Source: Bacteroidales bacterium UBA1208 (GTDB lineage Bacteria > Bacteroidota > Bacteroidia > Bacteroidales > P3). Taken from it: 15,351 nt of DNA. The notes under the pieces were generated by a model. It did no database searches. It worked only from the letters and a program-made list of their open reading frames with translations, and had not been told where the DNA came from. Where the stretch lies: NCBI GenBank assembly GCA_002309955.1, contig DBXQ01000133.1:1-15351 (forward strand), written 5' to 3'. This document shows, piece after piece, positions 1-6,363 of this stretch (position 1 is its first letter; every line of letters begins with the position of its first letter). The position numbers and the translations under genes are program-made.

Positions 1-251
1 AAAAAGGGGCACCCTATAGTAAAATATTCATAAGTTGAATCGCAAATATAAGAAATCCTCATGGGGTGACTCCAGTCCATGTGAGGCTCAAACCCCCGGA
101 AGGGGGTTATCTTCTCAGGGCAGGGTATCTCTTGATATAGGTAATTAGGGTTTGGGTAATCGACTATTGGTTGCCATTGCGCCGCAGCATCGTTCAAGGC
201 TGCCGCCATTGCTATTACGGATAGTACTGTGTGTAAATATTTGTTGTTCAT
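1..251 (-). CDS. Secreted protein of unknown function (partial, 3' end outside window)
   Basis: An open frame starts with ATG at 251 and stays open to base 1, giving 83 codons before the window edge cuts it. The N-terminus has a classical signal peptide: Asn-Asn-Lys, then a hydrophobic stretch (LHTVLSVIAMAAAL) and a likely signal peptidase I site after DAAA before QWQPIV. The visible mature part is rich in Pro, Tyr and aromatic residues (for example ITPFRGFEPHMDW) and contains two cysteines besides the one near residue 47. I do not recognise the family. It is the third of three consecutive minus-strand genes for exported proteins, 104 nt after the small gene at 356-688 and without its own TAnnTTTG box, so co-transcription with that gene is plausible. 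By analogy with the T9SS cargo gene at 938-2314 it may be another cell-surface protein, but its C-terminus is not visible. Confidence 0.7.
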   Translation of the reverse strand, partial: MNNKYLHTVLSVIAMAAALNDAAAQWQPIVDYPNPNYLYQEIPCPEKITPFRGFEPHMDWSHPMRISYICDSTYEYFTIGCPF

Positions 252-355
252 AATACATGATTTTATGGTGAATATTGATTTGTCATTTTATTATGCTTAT
301 GGACATCTGTTGTTCAGACTATGGGTCACGGGATTATTTTTCACTGAACCGAAAA

Positions 356-688
356 TTATTTGATGAGGCACATCTTTCCCCTTGGTGTCGGTGTGCTTGG
401 TGTCGGTAGTGTCGGTAAACATGTCTGTAGTATGTCAATGATGTGGAAATCTTTGATTGACCACCCTTCGGGAACCTTTACACGGTATGAAGGTGTTCCT
501 GGGGTGAGAGAGCTAAAGTAAACAAACCATCCTGAGCCCACCGATTGTTCAACATAAGCGATGTTGTTCTGGCGGATAATTCCATGGTCTGGAGTAGTGA
601 TGCTGATGGTTATACTATAGGTTTGTGCTGACAAAGTCGCAGCTGAACCTAAAGCCAGAATGATACTAATAAGTAAAAGTTTTTTCAT
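356..688 (-). CDS. Small secreted protein, C-terminus possibly frameshifted
   Basis: This gene encodes 110 residues starting MKKLLLISIILALGSAATLSAQ, a strong signal peptide with probable cleavage after SAQ. The mature part (about residues 23-88) looks like a small beta-rich domain: short alternating strands such as YSITISITTPDHGII and GWFVYFSSLTPGTP. I do not recognise the family. The last 20 residues are low-complexity Thr/Pro (LPTLPTPSTPTPRG), encoded by a GACAC(T/C)-type short repeat near 385-422. In another reading frame the same bases encode an Asp-Thr-rich stretch (TDTTDTKHTDTKGK) that resembles the DTTHHQDTTHH linker in front of the T9SS tail of the neighbouring protein at 938-2314, and that frame stays open to a stop at 297-299. 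The annotated C-terminus may therefore result from a frameshift. A TATATTTG box lies about 100 nt upstream. Being a gene is fairly likely; the function is unknown. Confidence 0.6.
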   Translation of the reverse strand: MKKLLLISIILALGSAATLSAQTYSITISITTPDHGIIRQNNIAYVEQSVGSGWFVYFSSLTPGTPSYRVKVPEGWSIKDFHIIDILQTCLPTLPTPSTPTPRGKMCLIK

Positions 689-785
689 TTTTTTATTGTG
701 TTTAAATGGTATGATAAATATAAACTGTTGTAAATATGTGTTTTGTATGTTATGGATGCGTACGATTCTGTTTTATTTGTGTATG

Positions 786-815
786 CAAATATACATTTTT
801 TTTCTATTCTCCAAA
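786..815 (-). promoter_or_regulatory. Bacteroidota-type promoter for the 356-688 gene
   Basis: On the minus strand TATATTTG (793-786) matches the TAnnTTTG -7 consensus exactly, and TTTG (815-812) lies 18 bp upstream as the -33 element. Predicted transcription starts near 779, leaving a leader of about 90 nt before the ATG at 688. Confidence 0.6.
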
Positions 816-870
816 CAATTTCTTTAACCCTAATGACCGATTTGGGTTTAAGCAACCAATAAGCAAATAA

Positions 871-909
871 GATAGCGATTCCCCATAGATTGGACAGGAA
901 ATCGCTGTC
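871..909 (-). terminator. Hairpin downstream of the T9SS cargo gene
   Basis: Bases 871-882 (gatagcgattcc) pair with 897-909 (ggaaatcgctgtc), with one G-U pair and one bulged base, around a 14-nt loop. It lies 29 nt past the stop codon at 938. On the minus strand it is followed by an interrupted T-rich stretch (TTATTTGCTTATT), so it is a moderate rather than a perfect intrinsic terminator. Confidence 0.45.
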
Positions 910-937
910 AGAACGGTTTGTTGGGATCCGTTTCCGT

Positions 938-2314
938 TCAGTTTTCTATCACTATGCGGCGGGTGGTAGAGCCTTGGAGCGAAAAGAGTGTTGCAGCATA
1001 AACACCCGCCTGTAGTCCATGGGTGGGCAGGGCGAAACGCCGTTCACACACTTCCATGCGTAACATTTCGTGTCCCGCTGCATCATGCACTGCCAGTGTC
1101 AAGCCGCGCAGTGGCACCGCTTGCTCAATCGCCACTATCAGGGCTTCTCCCCCTCGGGCGGGATTGGGCATGATGGTAAAGGGCAGCGTCTCTGCCGGGA
1201 CGGTGATGCCTTCTTCGTGGTGCGTGGTGTCTTGGTGATGTGTCGTGTCAGGCATATGGTCGCCTGTGTAGAAAAATACCGGGTCGCTCCATGCTGTCCA
1301 CATCACCGTATCGTGTATAGGGCAGCGGTGATGGCAGCGGGCACGCACACGCGCTTGATAATACACGTCAGGGCTGAGCGTACCGTCAAACAATTCGTGA
1401 TACCAGCCACGGGTCTCCACTATGCGCAGACTGTCCAACGGCATATCGTAAGGGCCATAGGCGAGCTGGATTCGTCCATATTCACCAGCGGAGTCCCACA
1501 CAAAGGTGGGTGTCCCGGCATTGATGCCGGCAAACCCGAAACCCTCTACCTCCGGACATCCGAAACTGTCCGTGTCCGGTACCGAAAAGATGGGACACAT
1601 TAATTCAAAGCAGTCCGCGGCAGCGGCGAAGAGGCATTGGCTCCTGACAGTAGAGTCGTCGTTGGATAGGTAATACCCTAAAATGCAACTGTCGTATGTG
1701 ATGGACGGTTCAGGATAGTTCTGACAAGATATTCCATAATAAGATTCATGGCCAATACCGTATCGAGTATGAGAATTCTTGACATAGCAGCCAATATAGA
1801 ATGGGCCGGATACTATGATAGGCTCTTCGAAATAGAATGAATAGGCTCCGATAACTGTATCCAGTTCGCCGCATACCGACTCGTTTTGTAGAGCAAGATA
1901 GCAATCGTATGGGTCGCCGGGCAATACGTAACTGCTTGTCAAATGTACATGGGGGTGTGCATAGTCGTCACTGTCTATCGTTATCAGTATGCCATATAAG
2001 TGATTCCAGTCTTCGGGTGGTGTTGTGTGGATGAATTCTGTTCTGAAAAGAAATGGCATGGCTACGCCTGTTATTCTGACTTGGGAACCTATGTGCTTGA
2101 TGGCAAATACGTCGTTGCTGCACCATGTTCCTGTAGCATGGTCGGCGTAGCCTCCCACCCCTATGTGAGGGGAATGGCTAAGTTCGTTTTCTAAGTGAAT
2201 GAATGAGGTGTCGACATAGAATATGCCGTTTGTTTGATATGGGTATATGGTATCCTGAGCCTGCAAAGTGCAGAACGAGACCAAAAGACTGATTAAAATG
2301 ACGATTCTTTTCAT
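938..2314 (-). CDS. Cell-surface protein exported by the type IX secretion system
   Basis: I chose the start at 2314 because MKRIVILISLLVSFCTLQAQ is a complete signal peptide; the frame extends 15 codons further to 2359, but that extension would bury it. The 458-residue product has a long N-terminal region (about 21-255) of unrecognised beta-rich type, an FN3-like region (about 260-360, with YYQARVRARC and WTAWSDPVFF), a low-complexity linker (DTTHHQDTTHHEEG), and an 80-residue C-terminal domain (379-458) beginning FTIMPNPARGG and ending TTRRIVIEN. That last domain is a typical Por secretion tail (T9SS type A sorting signal), with the PNP motif, the AVHDAAGHE turn and the GLQAGVYAATL strand. 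The protein should therefore cross the outer membrane through T9SS and be released or attached to surface lipopolysaccharide. Many cysteines suggest disulfides. The substrate or role cannot be deduced. It heads a run of three exported-protein genes on the same strand. Confidence 0.85.
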   Translation of the reverse strand: MKRIVILISLLVSFCTLQAQDTIYPYQTNGIFYVDTSFIHLENELSHSPHIGVGGYADHATGTWCSNDVFAIKHIGSQVRITGVAMPFLFRTEFIHTTPPEDWNHLYGILITIDSDDYAHPHVHLTSSYVLPGDPYDCYLALQNESVCGELDTVIGAYSFYFEEPIIVSGPFYIGCYVKNSHTRYGIGHESYYGISCQNYPEPSITYDSCILGYYLSNDDSTVRSQCLFAAAADCFELMCPIFSVPDTDSFGCPEVEGFGFAGINAGTPTFVWDSAGEYGRIQLAYGPYDMPLDSLRIVETRGWYHELFDGTLSPDVYYQARVRARCHHRCPIHDTVMWTAWSDPVFFYTGDHMPDTTHHQDTTHHEEGITVPAETLPFTIMPNPARGGEALIVAIEQAVPLRGLTLAVHDAAGHEMLRMEVCERRFALPTHGLQAGVYAATLFSLQGSTTRRIVIEN

Positions 2315-2359
2315 AAAGTTGTTTTTTGATTGACCTTGTTCTAAAATATCATTTTCCAT

Positions 2360-3264
2360 TAAGACACAAAAGTCTTGTTTTGTTACACTTTTTTAACTTT
2401 TTTTAAGTATTTTTTCTTTTCATTTTTGTTAATTACACATCATTTTACACTATATCTGTGACTTGGCATCTACAGCATAGAAACTGAGAATAGCACAAAA
2501 AATGGAATCCATTGAGATTGTGAGAAGATGTTTAATATTAATAGGAGAAAAAGGAATGAAGGATATTTTATTTGAATCGTTAAGAAGTTTGTACGTACTA
2601 CAGGTAAGTGGATGTTTTATTAGAAATATAAATGGAAAGACTGACAATAACCGTTTTATCCTATTCTCCATCTTGGTGACCAATAGGAACATGGCCGCTC
2701 TTCCGCCGCTCCTTAGTCCTCAGTTCTCCCATCGTTCTCCCATATCAAAAGGAGAACTGAGGGGGAAACGGAGGTCGAAGGGTGGATGAAAGAGCGAACC
2801 AAGGGCAATGCGAAAGGGACTTGGGCGCAAGTTGGGGAAGATTCGCGAAAAAGGGCATGCGTTGAAAGAGGATGACGGGAATTGGGAAACCGTTTTTGTT
2901 GTGCCCAGACAACAGAAAGCCTGAATAGCTATAGGGGACTTCTATGAACCTTCTTGAAAAGGCATGACAAATATAGCCCAATAGCATTGTCTTGGGTGTA
3001 CAAACCACGCTCGGTAAGGGCAAAAGAAAATATACCAATACGGTTTAGACCAGTTGATGTGGAGTGTATCGGGGCAGTATCAGGGTAATGCCTAATGATT
3101 GATTGGGGTTTATCATGTGAAAGGATGAGTGGACGGTAGAATGGTTGTTATTGTCCTATGGTCTTTTACCGAATAGCAGCCGAACATCAGGCTTGTGATG
3201 AGCGTTGTAGGTTGGGGGGGGCGGGAGCCGTGAGAGGCCTTTGTGTCGGCAAAGGGTTATTATG
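2360..3264. other. About 900 bp without a convincing gene
   Basis: I find no frame with recognisable protein content here. Short open frames on both strands (2502-2789 plus, 2450-2692 and 2745-3038 minus) have unusual composition and no family resemblance. An imperfect promoter-like GACTTTTG (2374-2367, minus) lies 53 nt before the T9SS cargo gene, and a perfect TATATTTG match (2975-2968, minus) has no gene behind it. The stretch also holds the repeat at 2718-2762 and a run of eight G at 3214-3221. It may be the remains of decayed genes or of a mobile element. Confidence 0.5.
2718..2762. repeat. 12-bp inverted repeat overlapping a short tandem repeat
   Basis: The sequence cctcagttctcc (2718-2729) is perfectly complementary to ggagaactgagg (2751-2762) across a 21-nt spacer. 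The left arm also belongs to a tandem duplication: gttctcccat occurs at 2723-2732 and again at 2734-2743. No T run follows on either strand and no gene ends nearby, so it does not look like a terminator. It may be part of a dispersed chromosomal repeat. Confidence 0.5.
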
Positions 3265-3265
3265 G

Positions 3266-3309
3266 AAAAAAACACAGCACACGCTGCGCGTTGGCAGGGT
3301 GTGCTGTGT
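3266..3309 (-). terminator. Intrinsic terminator of the purH-mreB operon
   Basis: On the minus strand an 11-bp perfect stem (ACACAGCACAC, 3309-3299, with GTGTGCTGTGT, 3282-3272) encloses a loop with a smaller CTGC/GCAG stem and is followed directly by seven T. It begins 20 nt after the mreB stop codon, a textbook rho-independent terminator that closes this transcription unit. Confidence 0.9.
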
Positions 3310-3328
3310 GTATGATGAAGTACTATTG

Positions 3329-4354
3329 TTAGCGGATGAGGAAGGAGAACTTGGAGAAGTTCTTGAGGGCGATGCCAGTTCCTCTTGCCACGGCACGCAG
3401 GGGGTCTTCAGCAATGTGGACCTGCAGTTTGGTCTTGGAAGAGATGCGTTGGTCGAGGCCGCGGAGCAGCGAGCCGCCACCGGCCAGATAGATACCGGTG
3501 CGGTAAATGTCGGCAGCCAACTCCGGCGGGGTGGCCGAGAGGGTGTCGAGGATGGCCTGTTCGATGCGGGCAATGGATTTGTCAAGGGCATGGGCAATCT
3601 CTTTGTAATTGACGGAGATTTCCTTGGGGAGACCGGTGAGGAGGTCGCGGCCCAGGGTGGGATAGTCCTCGGGGGGTTCGTCGAGTTCGCTTACGGCGGC
3701 GCCGACTTTGATTTTCACCTGCTCGGCAGTGCGCTCACCGATGACCATGTTGTGCTGTTTGCGCATGTATTCAACAACGTTCTCGTTGAATTCGTCGCCT
3801 GCCACACGGATGGAGTTGTTGCAGACAATGCCGCCGAGGGAGATGACGGCGATTTCAGCAGTGCCGCCTCCGATGTCGACAATCATGTGGCCTTCGGGTT
3901 CGAGTACGTCGATACCGATACCAATGGCTGCGGCCATGGGTTCGTGGATCATGCGTATCTCTTTGGCTCCGGCTTGCTCGGCACTTTCACGCACGGCGCG
4001 TTCCTCGACATTGGTGATGCCGGAGGGAATGCAGATGACCATGCGCAGCGACGGGGGCATGAAGGAACGGTTGATGTTGGTCATGCCGATAAGTTCGCGG
4101 ATGAGGTGTTGGGCCATCTCGAAGTCGGCGATGACGCCGCCACGCAACGGGCGGACGGTTTCGATGTTTTTGTTGTCGGTTTTCCCGGCCATCATCTGGG
4201 CGCGTTTACCGACGGCAATAATGCGGTTGTTGTTGCGGTCGACGGCTACGATGGAGGGTTCGTCGACGACTACCTGATCGTTGTGGATGACAATGGAGTT
4301 GGCAGTGCCAAGGTCCATAGCTACCTCTTTGTTAAAGAATGAAAATAAACCCAT
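3329..4354 (-). CDS. mreB: Rod shape-determining protein MreB (actin homologue)
   Basis: MreB polymerises with ATP on the inner face of the cytoplasmic membrane and positions the elongation machinery for peptidoglycan synthesis. The 341-residue length is normal for the family. Actin-fold motifs are all present: phosphate 1 (DLGTANS, 14-20), the conserved VRPLRGGVIADFEMAQ segment (68-83), CIPSGIT near 108, IHEPMAAAIG (136-145), phosphate 2 (DIGGGTAE, 160-167), VAGDEFNE (184-191), and the adenosine motif YLAGGGSLLRGL (289-300). The start MGLFSFFNKE gives the short hydrophobic N-terminus used for membrane contact. It follows purH by 71 nt with no promoter box between them, so the two are probably co-transcribed. 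The mreC, mreD, PBP2 and rodA genes that normally follow in this phylum are missing; a strong terminator stands there instead. Confidence 0.97.
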   Translation of the reverse strand: MGLFSFFNKEVAMDLGTANSIVIHNDQVVVDEPSIVAVDRNNNRIIAVGKRAQMMAGKTDNKNIETVRPLRGGVIADFEMAQHLIRELIGMTNINRSFMPPSLRMVICIPSGITNVEERAVRESAEQAGAKEIRMIHEPMAAAIGIGIDVLEPEGHMIVDIGGGTAEIAVISLGGIVCNNSIRVAGDEFNENVVEYMRKQHNMVIGERTAEQVKIKVGAAVSELDEPPEDYPTLGRDLLTGLPKEISVNYKEIAHALDKSIARIEQAILDTLSATPPELAADIYRTGIYLAGGGSLLRGLDQRISSKTKLQVHIAEDPLRAVARGTGIALKNFSKFSFLIR

Positions 4355-4425
4355 TTATACTATTCTGTTTTTTTCTTGTTTATGATGATGTGTGATTATA
4401 CGCAAAAAGGGTGAAAAAGTTTCAT

Positions 4426-5952
4426 TTAGTGTTTGAAATGCCTGTAGCCGGTGATGGCCATTCCCATGTGGTTCTGCTCGCAGTAGTCGATGGAGTCTTG
4501 GTCGTGGATGGAGCCGCCGGGGTGTGCCACGGCGACGATGCCGGCTTGGTGGGCAATCTCTACACAGTCAGCAAAGGGGAAGAAGGCGTCGCTGGCCATG
4601 ACGGCTCCGTTGAGGTCGAAGCCGAATGACTGGGCTTTGGCGATGGCTTGGCGCAGGGCGTCGACGCGCGAGGTCTGGCCGGTGCCGCTGGCACAAAGTT
4701 GTCCGTTTTTGGCCAGCACGATGGCGTTACTTTTGGTGTGTTTGACAAGGATGGTGGCAAAGGCGAGGTCGGAGGCCTGTTGCGGGGTGATGGGGGTGGA
4801 GGTGACACTCTTGGCCATGTCGGCAGCAGTGGGGACGATGGTATCGCGGTCCTGCACAAGGATGCCGTCGAGGGCGTTGCGGAACACCTGAGGACTCATC
4901 TTAAAGGCGTTGCGCTTGAGGATAATGCGGTTCTTTTTGCCACGGAGGATGGTCAGCGCCTCGTCGTCGTAGTCGGGAGCGATGCACACTTCGAAGAAGA
5001 TTTTGTGCATTTCTTCTGCCACTTCTTTGGTGACGGTGCGGTTGGTGACCAGCACACCGCCGAAGGCGGAGACGGGGTCGCCGGCCAGAGCGTCGGTCCA
5101 GGCTTGGAGCAGGGTGGGACGGGTGGCGAGGCCGCAGGCGTTGTTGTGCTTGAGTATGGCGAAGGTGGTGTCGGCATAGTCGTCGATAAGGGCACAGGCA
5201 GCATCGATGTCGCCTATGTTGTTATAGGATATTTCTTTTCCGTTGAGCTTGGTGAAGCAGGCGTCGAGGTTGCCGTAGTAGCAGCCTTTTTGGTGGGGGT
5301 TCTCGCCATAGCGCAGGGGGTTGGCCTGGTTGCCGCTGAGTTTGAACACGGGCAGCTGCTCCTGTTGGTTGAAGTAGTTGAAGATGGCGGTGTCGTAGTG
5401 GGAACTGACGTTGAAGGCATAGGCAGCGAAGCGGCGGCGTTGCTCGAGGGTGGTGGCACCGTCCTGCTCGGTGTAGATGTTGAGAAACTCTTGGTAGTGG
5501 TTGACGGCGGGGACGATGACCACGTCGTTGAAGTTTTTGGCGGCGGCACGGATGAGGGAAATGCCTCCGATGTCAATCTTCTCGATGATGTCCTGCTCGG
5601 GGGCGCCGGAAGCCACGGTGGCCTCGAAAGGGTAGAGGTCGACGATGACGAGGTCGATTTCCGGAATTTCGTATTGTGCCAGCTGTTCACCGTCGGAGTA
5701 CATGTCGCGACGGCTGAGGATGCCGCCGAAGACTTTGGGGTGGAGGGTCTTGACACGGCCTCCGAGGATGGAGGGATAGCCAGTCAGGGATTCGACGGCT
5801 ACGGGTTCGATGCCGAGTTCTTGGATGAATTTCTGTGTGCCGCCGGTGGAATAGATGGTGACGCCTTGGCGGTCGAGGGCTTTGACGATGTCTTCAAGAC
5901 CGTCTTTGTAGTAGACGGAGATGAGGGCTGATTTTATTTTTTTCAGTTCCAT
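4426..5952 (-). CDS. purH: Bifunctional AICAR formyltransferase / IMP cyclohydrolase
   Basis: PurH performs the last two steps of purine synthesis in the cytoplasm: formylation of AICAR with 10-formyl-THF and ring closure to IMP. The 508-residue product has the usual two domains. The N-terminal MGS-like IMP cyclohydrolase domain (1 to about 195) shows ISVYYKDGLE, YSTGGTQKF (34-42), GGRVKTLHPK (64-73), VDLYPFE and EKIDIGGISLIRAAAKN. The C-terminal transformylase domain carries RYGENPHQ (214-221), the catalytic Lys-His pair in KHNNACG (268-274), SAFGGV, GQTSRVDA (425-432), ASDAFFPFAD and HPGGSIHDQD. I chose MELKKIKSAL at 5952 as the start because it aligns with the usual PurH N-terminus; the frame runs 15 codons further to 5997 but then overlaps the leader palindrome. 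It is the first gene of the operon with mreB. Confidence 0.97.
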   Translation of the reverse strand: MELKKIKSALISVYYKDGLEDIVKALDRQGVTIYSTGGTQKFIQELGIEPVAVESLTGYPSILGGRVKTLHPKVFGGILSRRDMYSDGEQLAQYEIPEIDLVIVDLYPFEATVASGAPEQDIIEKIDIGGISLIRAAAKNFNDVVIVPAVNHYQEFLNIYTEQDGATTLEQRRRFAAYAFNVSSHYDTAIFNYFNQQEQLPVFKLSGNQANPLRYGENPHQKGCYYGNLDACFTKLNGKEISYNNIGDIDAACALIDDYADTTFAILKHNNACGLATRPTLLQAWTDALAGDPVSAFGGVLVTNRTVTKEVAEEMHKIFFEVCIAPDYDDEALTILRGKKNRIILKRNAFKMSPQVFRNALDGILVQDRDTIVPTAADMAKSVTSTPITPQQASDLAFATILVKHTKSNAIVLAKNGQLCASGTGQTSRVDALRQAIAKAQSFGFDLNGAVMASDAFFPFADCVEIAHQAGIVAVAHPGGSIHDQDSIDYCEQNHMGMAITGYRHFKH

Positions 5953-5994
5953 TGTTACTGTTTTTGTGTACTCTTTATCTATACAACATATTGA

Positions 5995-6020
5995 CAATAT
6001 ATCACTTGGGTGATATATTG
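5995..6020. promoter_or_regulatory. 11-bp palindrome in the purH leader
   Basis: The sequence caatatatcac (5995-6005) is repeated exactly inverted as gtgatatattg (6010-6020) with a 4-nt centre (ttgg). It lies between the putative -7 box (6047-6040) and the purH start codon, so it would sit about 13-38 nt into the transcript. It could be an operator for a dimeric repressor or an RNA hairpin. No T run follows, so it is not a simple terminator. Confidence 0.55.
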
Positions 6021-6039
6021 CACAATTTCATGCAAAATG

Positions 6040-6047
6040 CAAATATA
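6040..6047 (-). promoter_or_regulatory. -7 box of the purH-mreB promoter
   Basis: TATATTTG on the minus strand matches TAnnTTTG exactly and lies 87 nt upstream of the purH ATG. I see no clear TTTG at the expected -33 distance, so the promoter may depend on an activator or simply have a weak upstream element. Confidence 0.55.
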
Positions 6048-6312
6048 CATATAATTCTTGAATTATACATGGACACGTGAAATAATAACACGATTTTTTA
6101 TGAAAATATCATTGGTGAATTTGTGGTCAAGTGTCGGAAATGTGCTTCTTTTCAGAAGGCCTATATGGGTTTCGGGTACCCAAGGGAGTCGCTCTCAATA
6201 GCGAGGGAGAGGAGGGTGCTCCCCTCCGGAAAGAAGAACAAACATTGCATGTTGGTTTATTGAGAGTGGGTGCAGCAGGCACGTTATGTGGGTGGCAATG
6301 ATGACTGGCAGC
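6048..6312. other. Intergenic stretch with two small hairpins
   Basis: No gene is visible between the purH promoter and the terminator of the next unit. Two small inverted repeats stand close together: tcgct/agcga (6187-6202) and ggaggg/ccctcc (6211-6227). Neither is followed by a T run, and no function is evident. Confidence 0.4.
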
Positions 6313-6346
6313 AAAAAAAAGAGTCCTTGCACTATGGCAAGGACTT
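6313..6346 (-). terminator. Intrinsic terminator of the first lipoprotein unit
   Basis: On the minus strand GTCCTTGC (6344-6337) pairs with GCAAGGAC (6330-6323), extended by one further A-T and one G-T pair, with a 6-nt loop, and is followed by T8 (6320-6313) after the stem. It lies about 18 nt past the lipoprotein stop codon. The other strand also has a short T run, so it may work in both directions. Confidence 0.88.
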
Positions 6347-6363
6347 CTTTTTGGGTTGAATGA

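Noticed and set aside
1070..1603. Plus-strand open frame of 177 codons
   Set aside because: Antisense to the FN3-like and T9SS tail part of the cargo protein gene; no motif.
2502..2789. Plus-strand open frame of 95 codons
   Set aside because: Its second half runs through the inverted/tandem repeat, it has no promoter box and resembles no family. It might be a gene remnant but cannot be supported.
2745..3038. Minus-strand open frame of 97 codons
   Set aside because: Unusual composition (Phe/Pro/Ser-rich), no promoter at the right distance, ends inside the repeat.
3158..4342. Long plus-strand open frame (394 codons)
   Set aside because: It is antisense to mreB, which has all actin-fold motifs. 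The Gly/Asp/Val-rich composition is typical of a shadow frame.
4648..5931. Long plus-strand open frame (427 codons)
   Set aside because: Antisense to purH, with repetitive Gly/Val/Glu composition and no motif.
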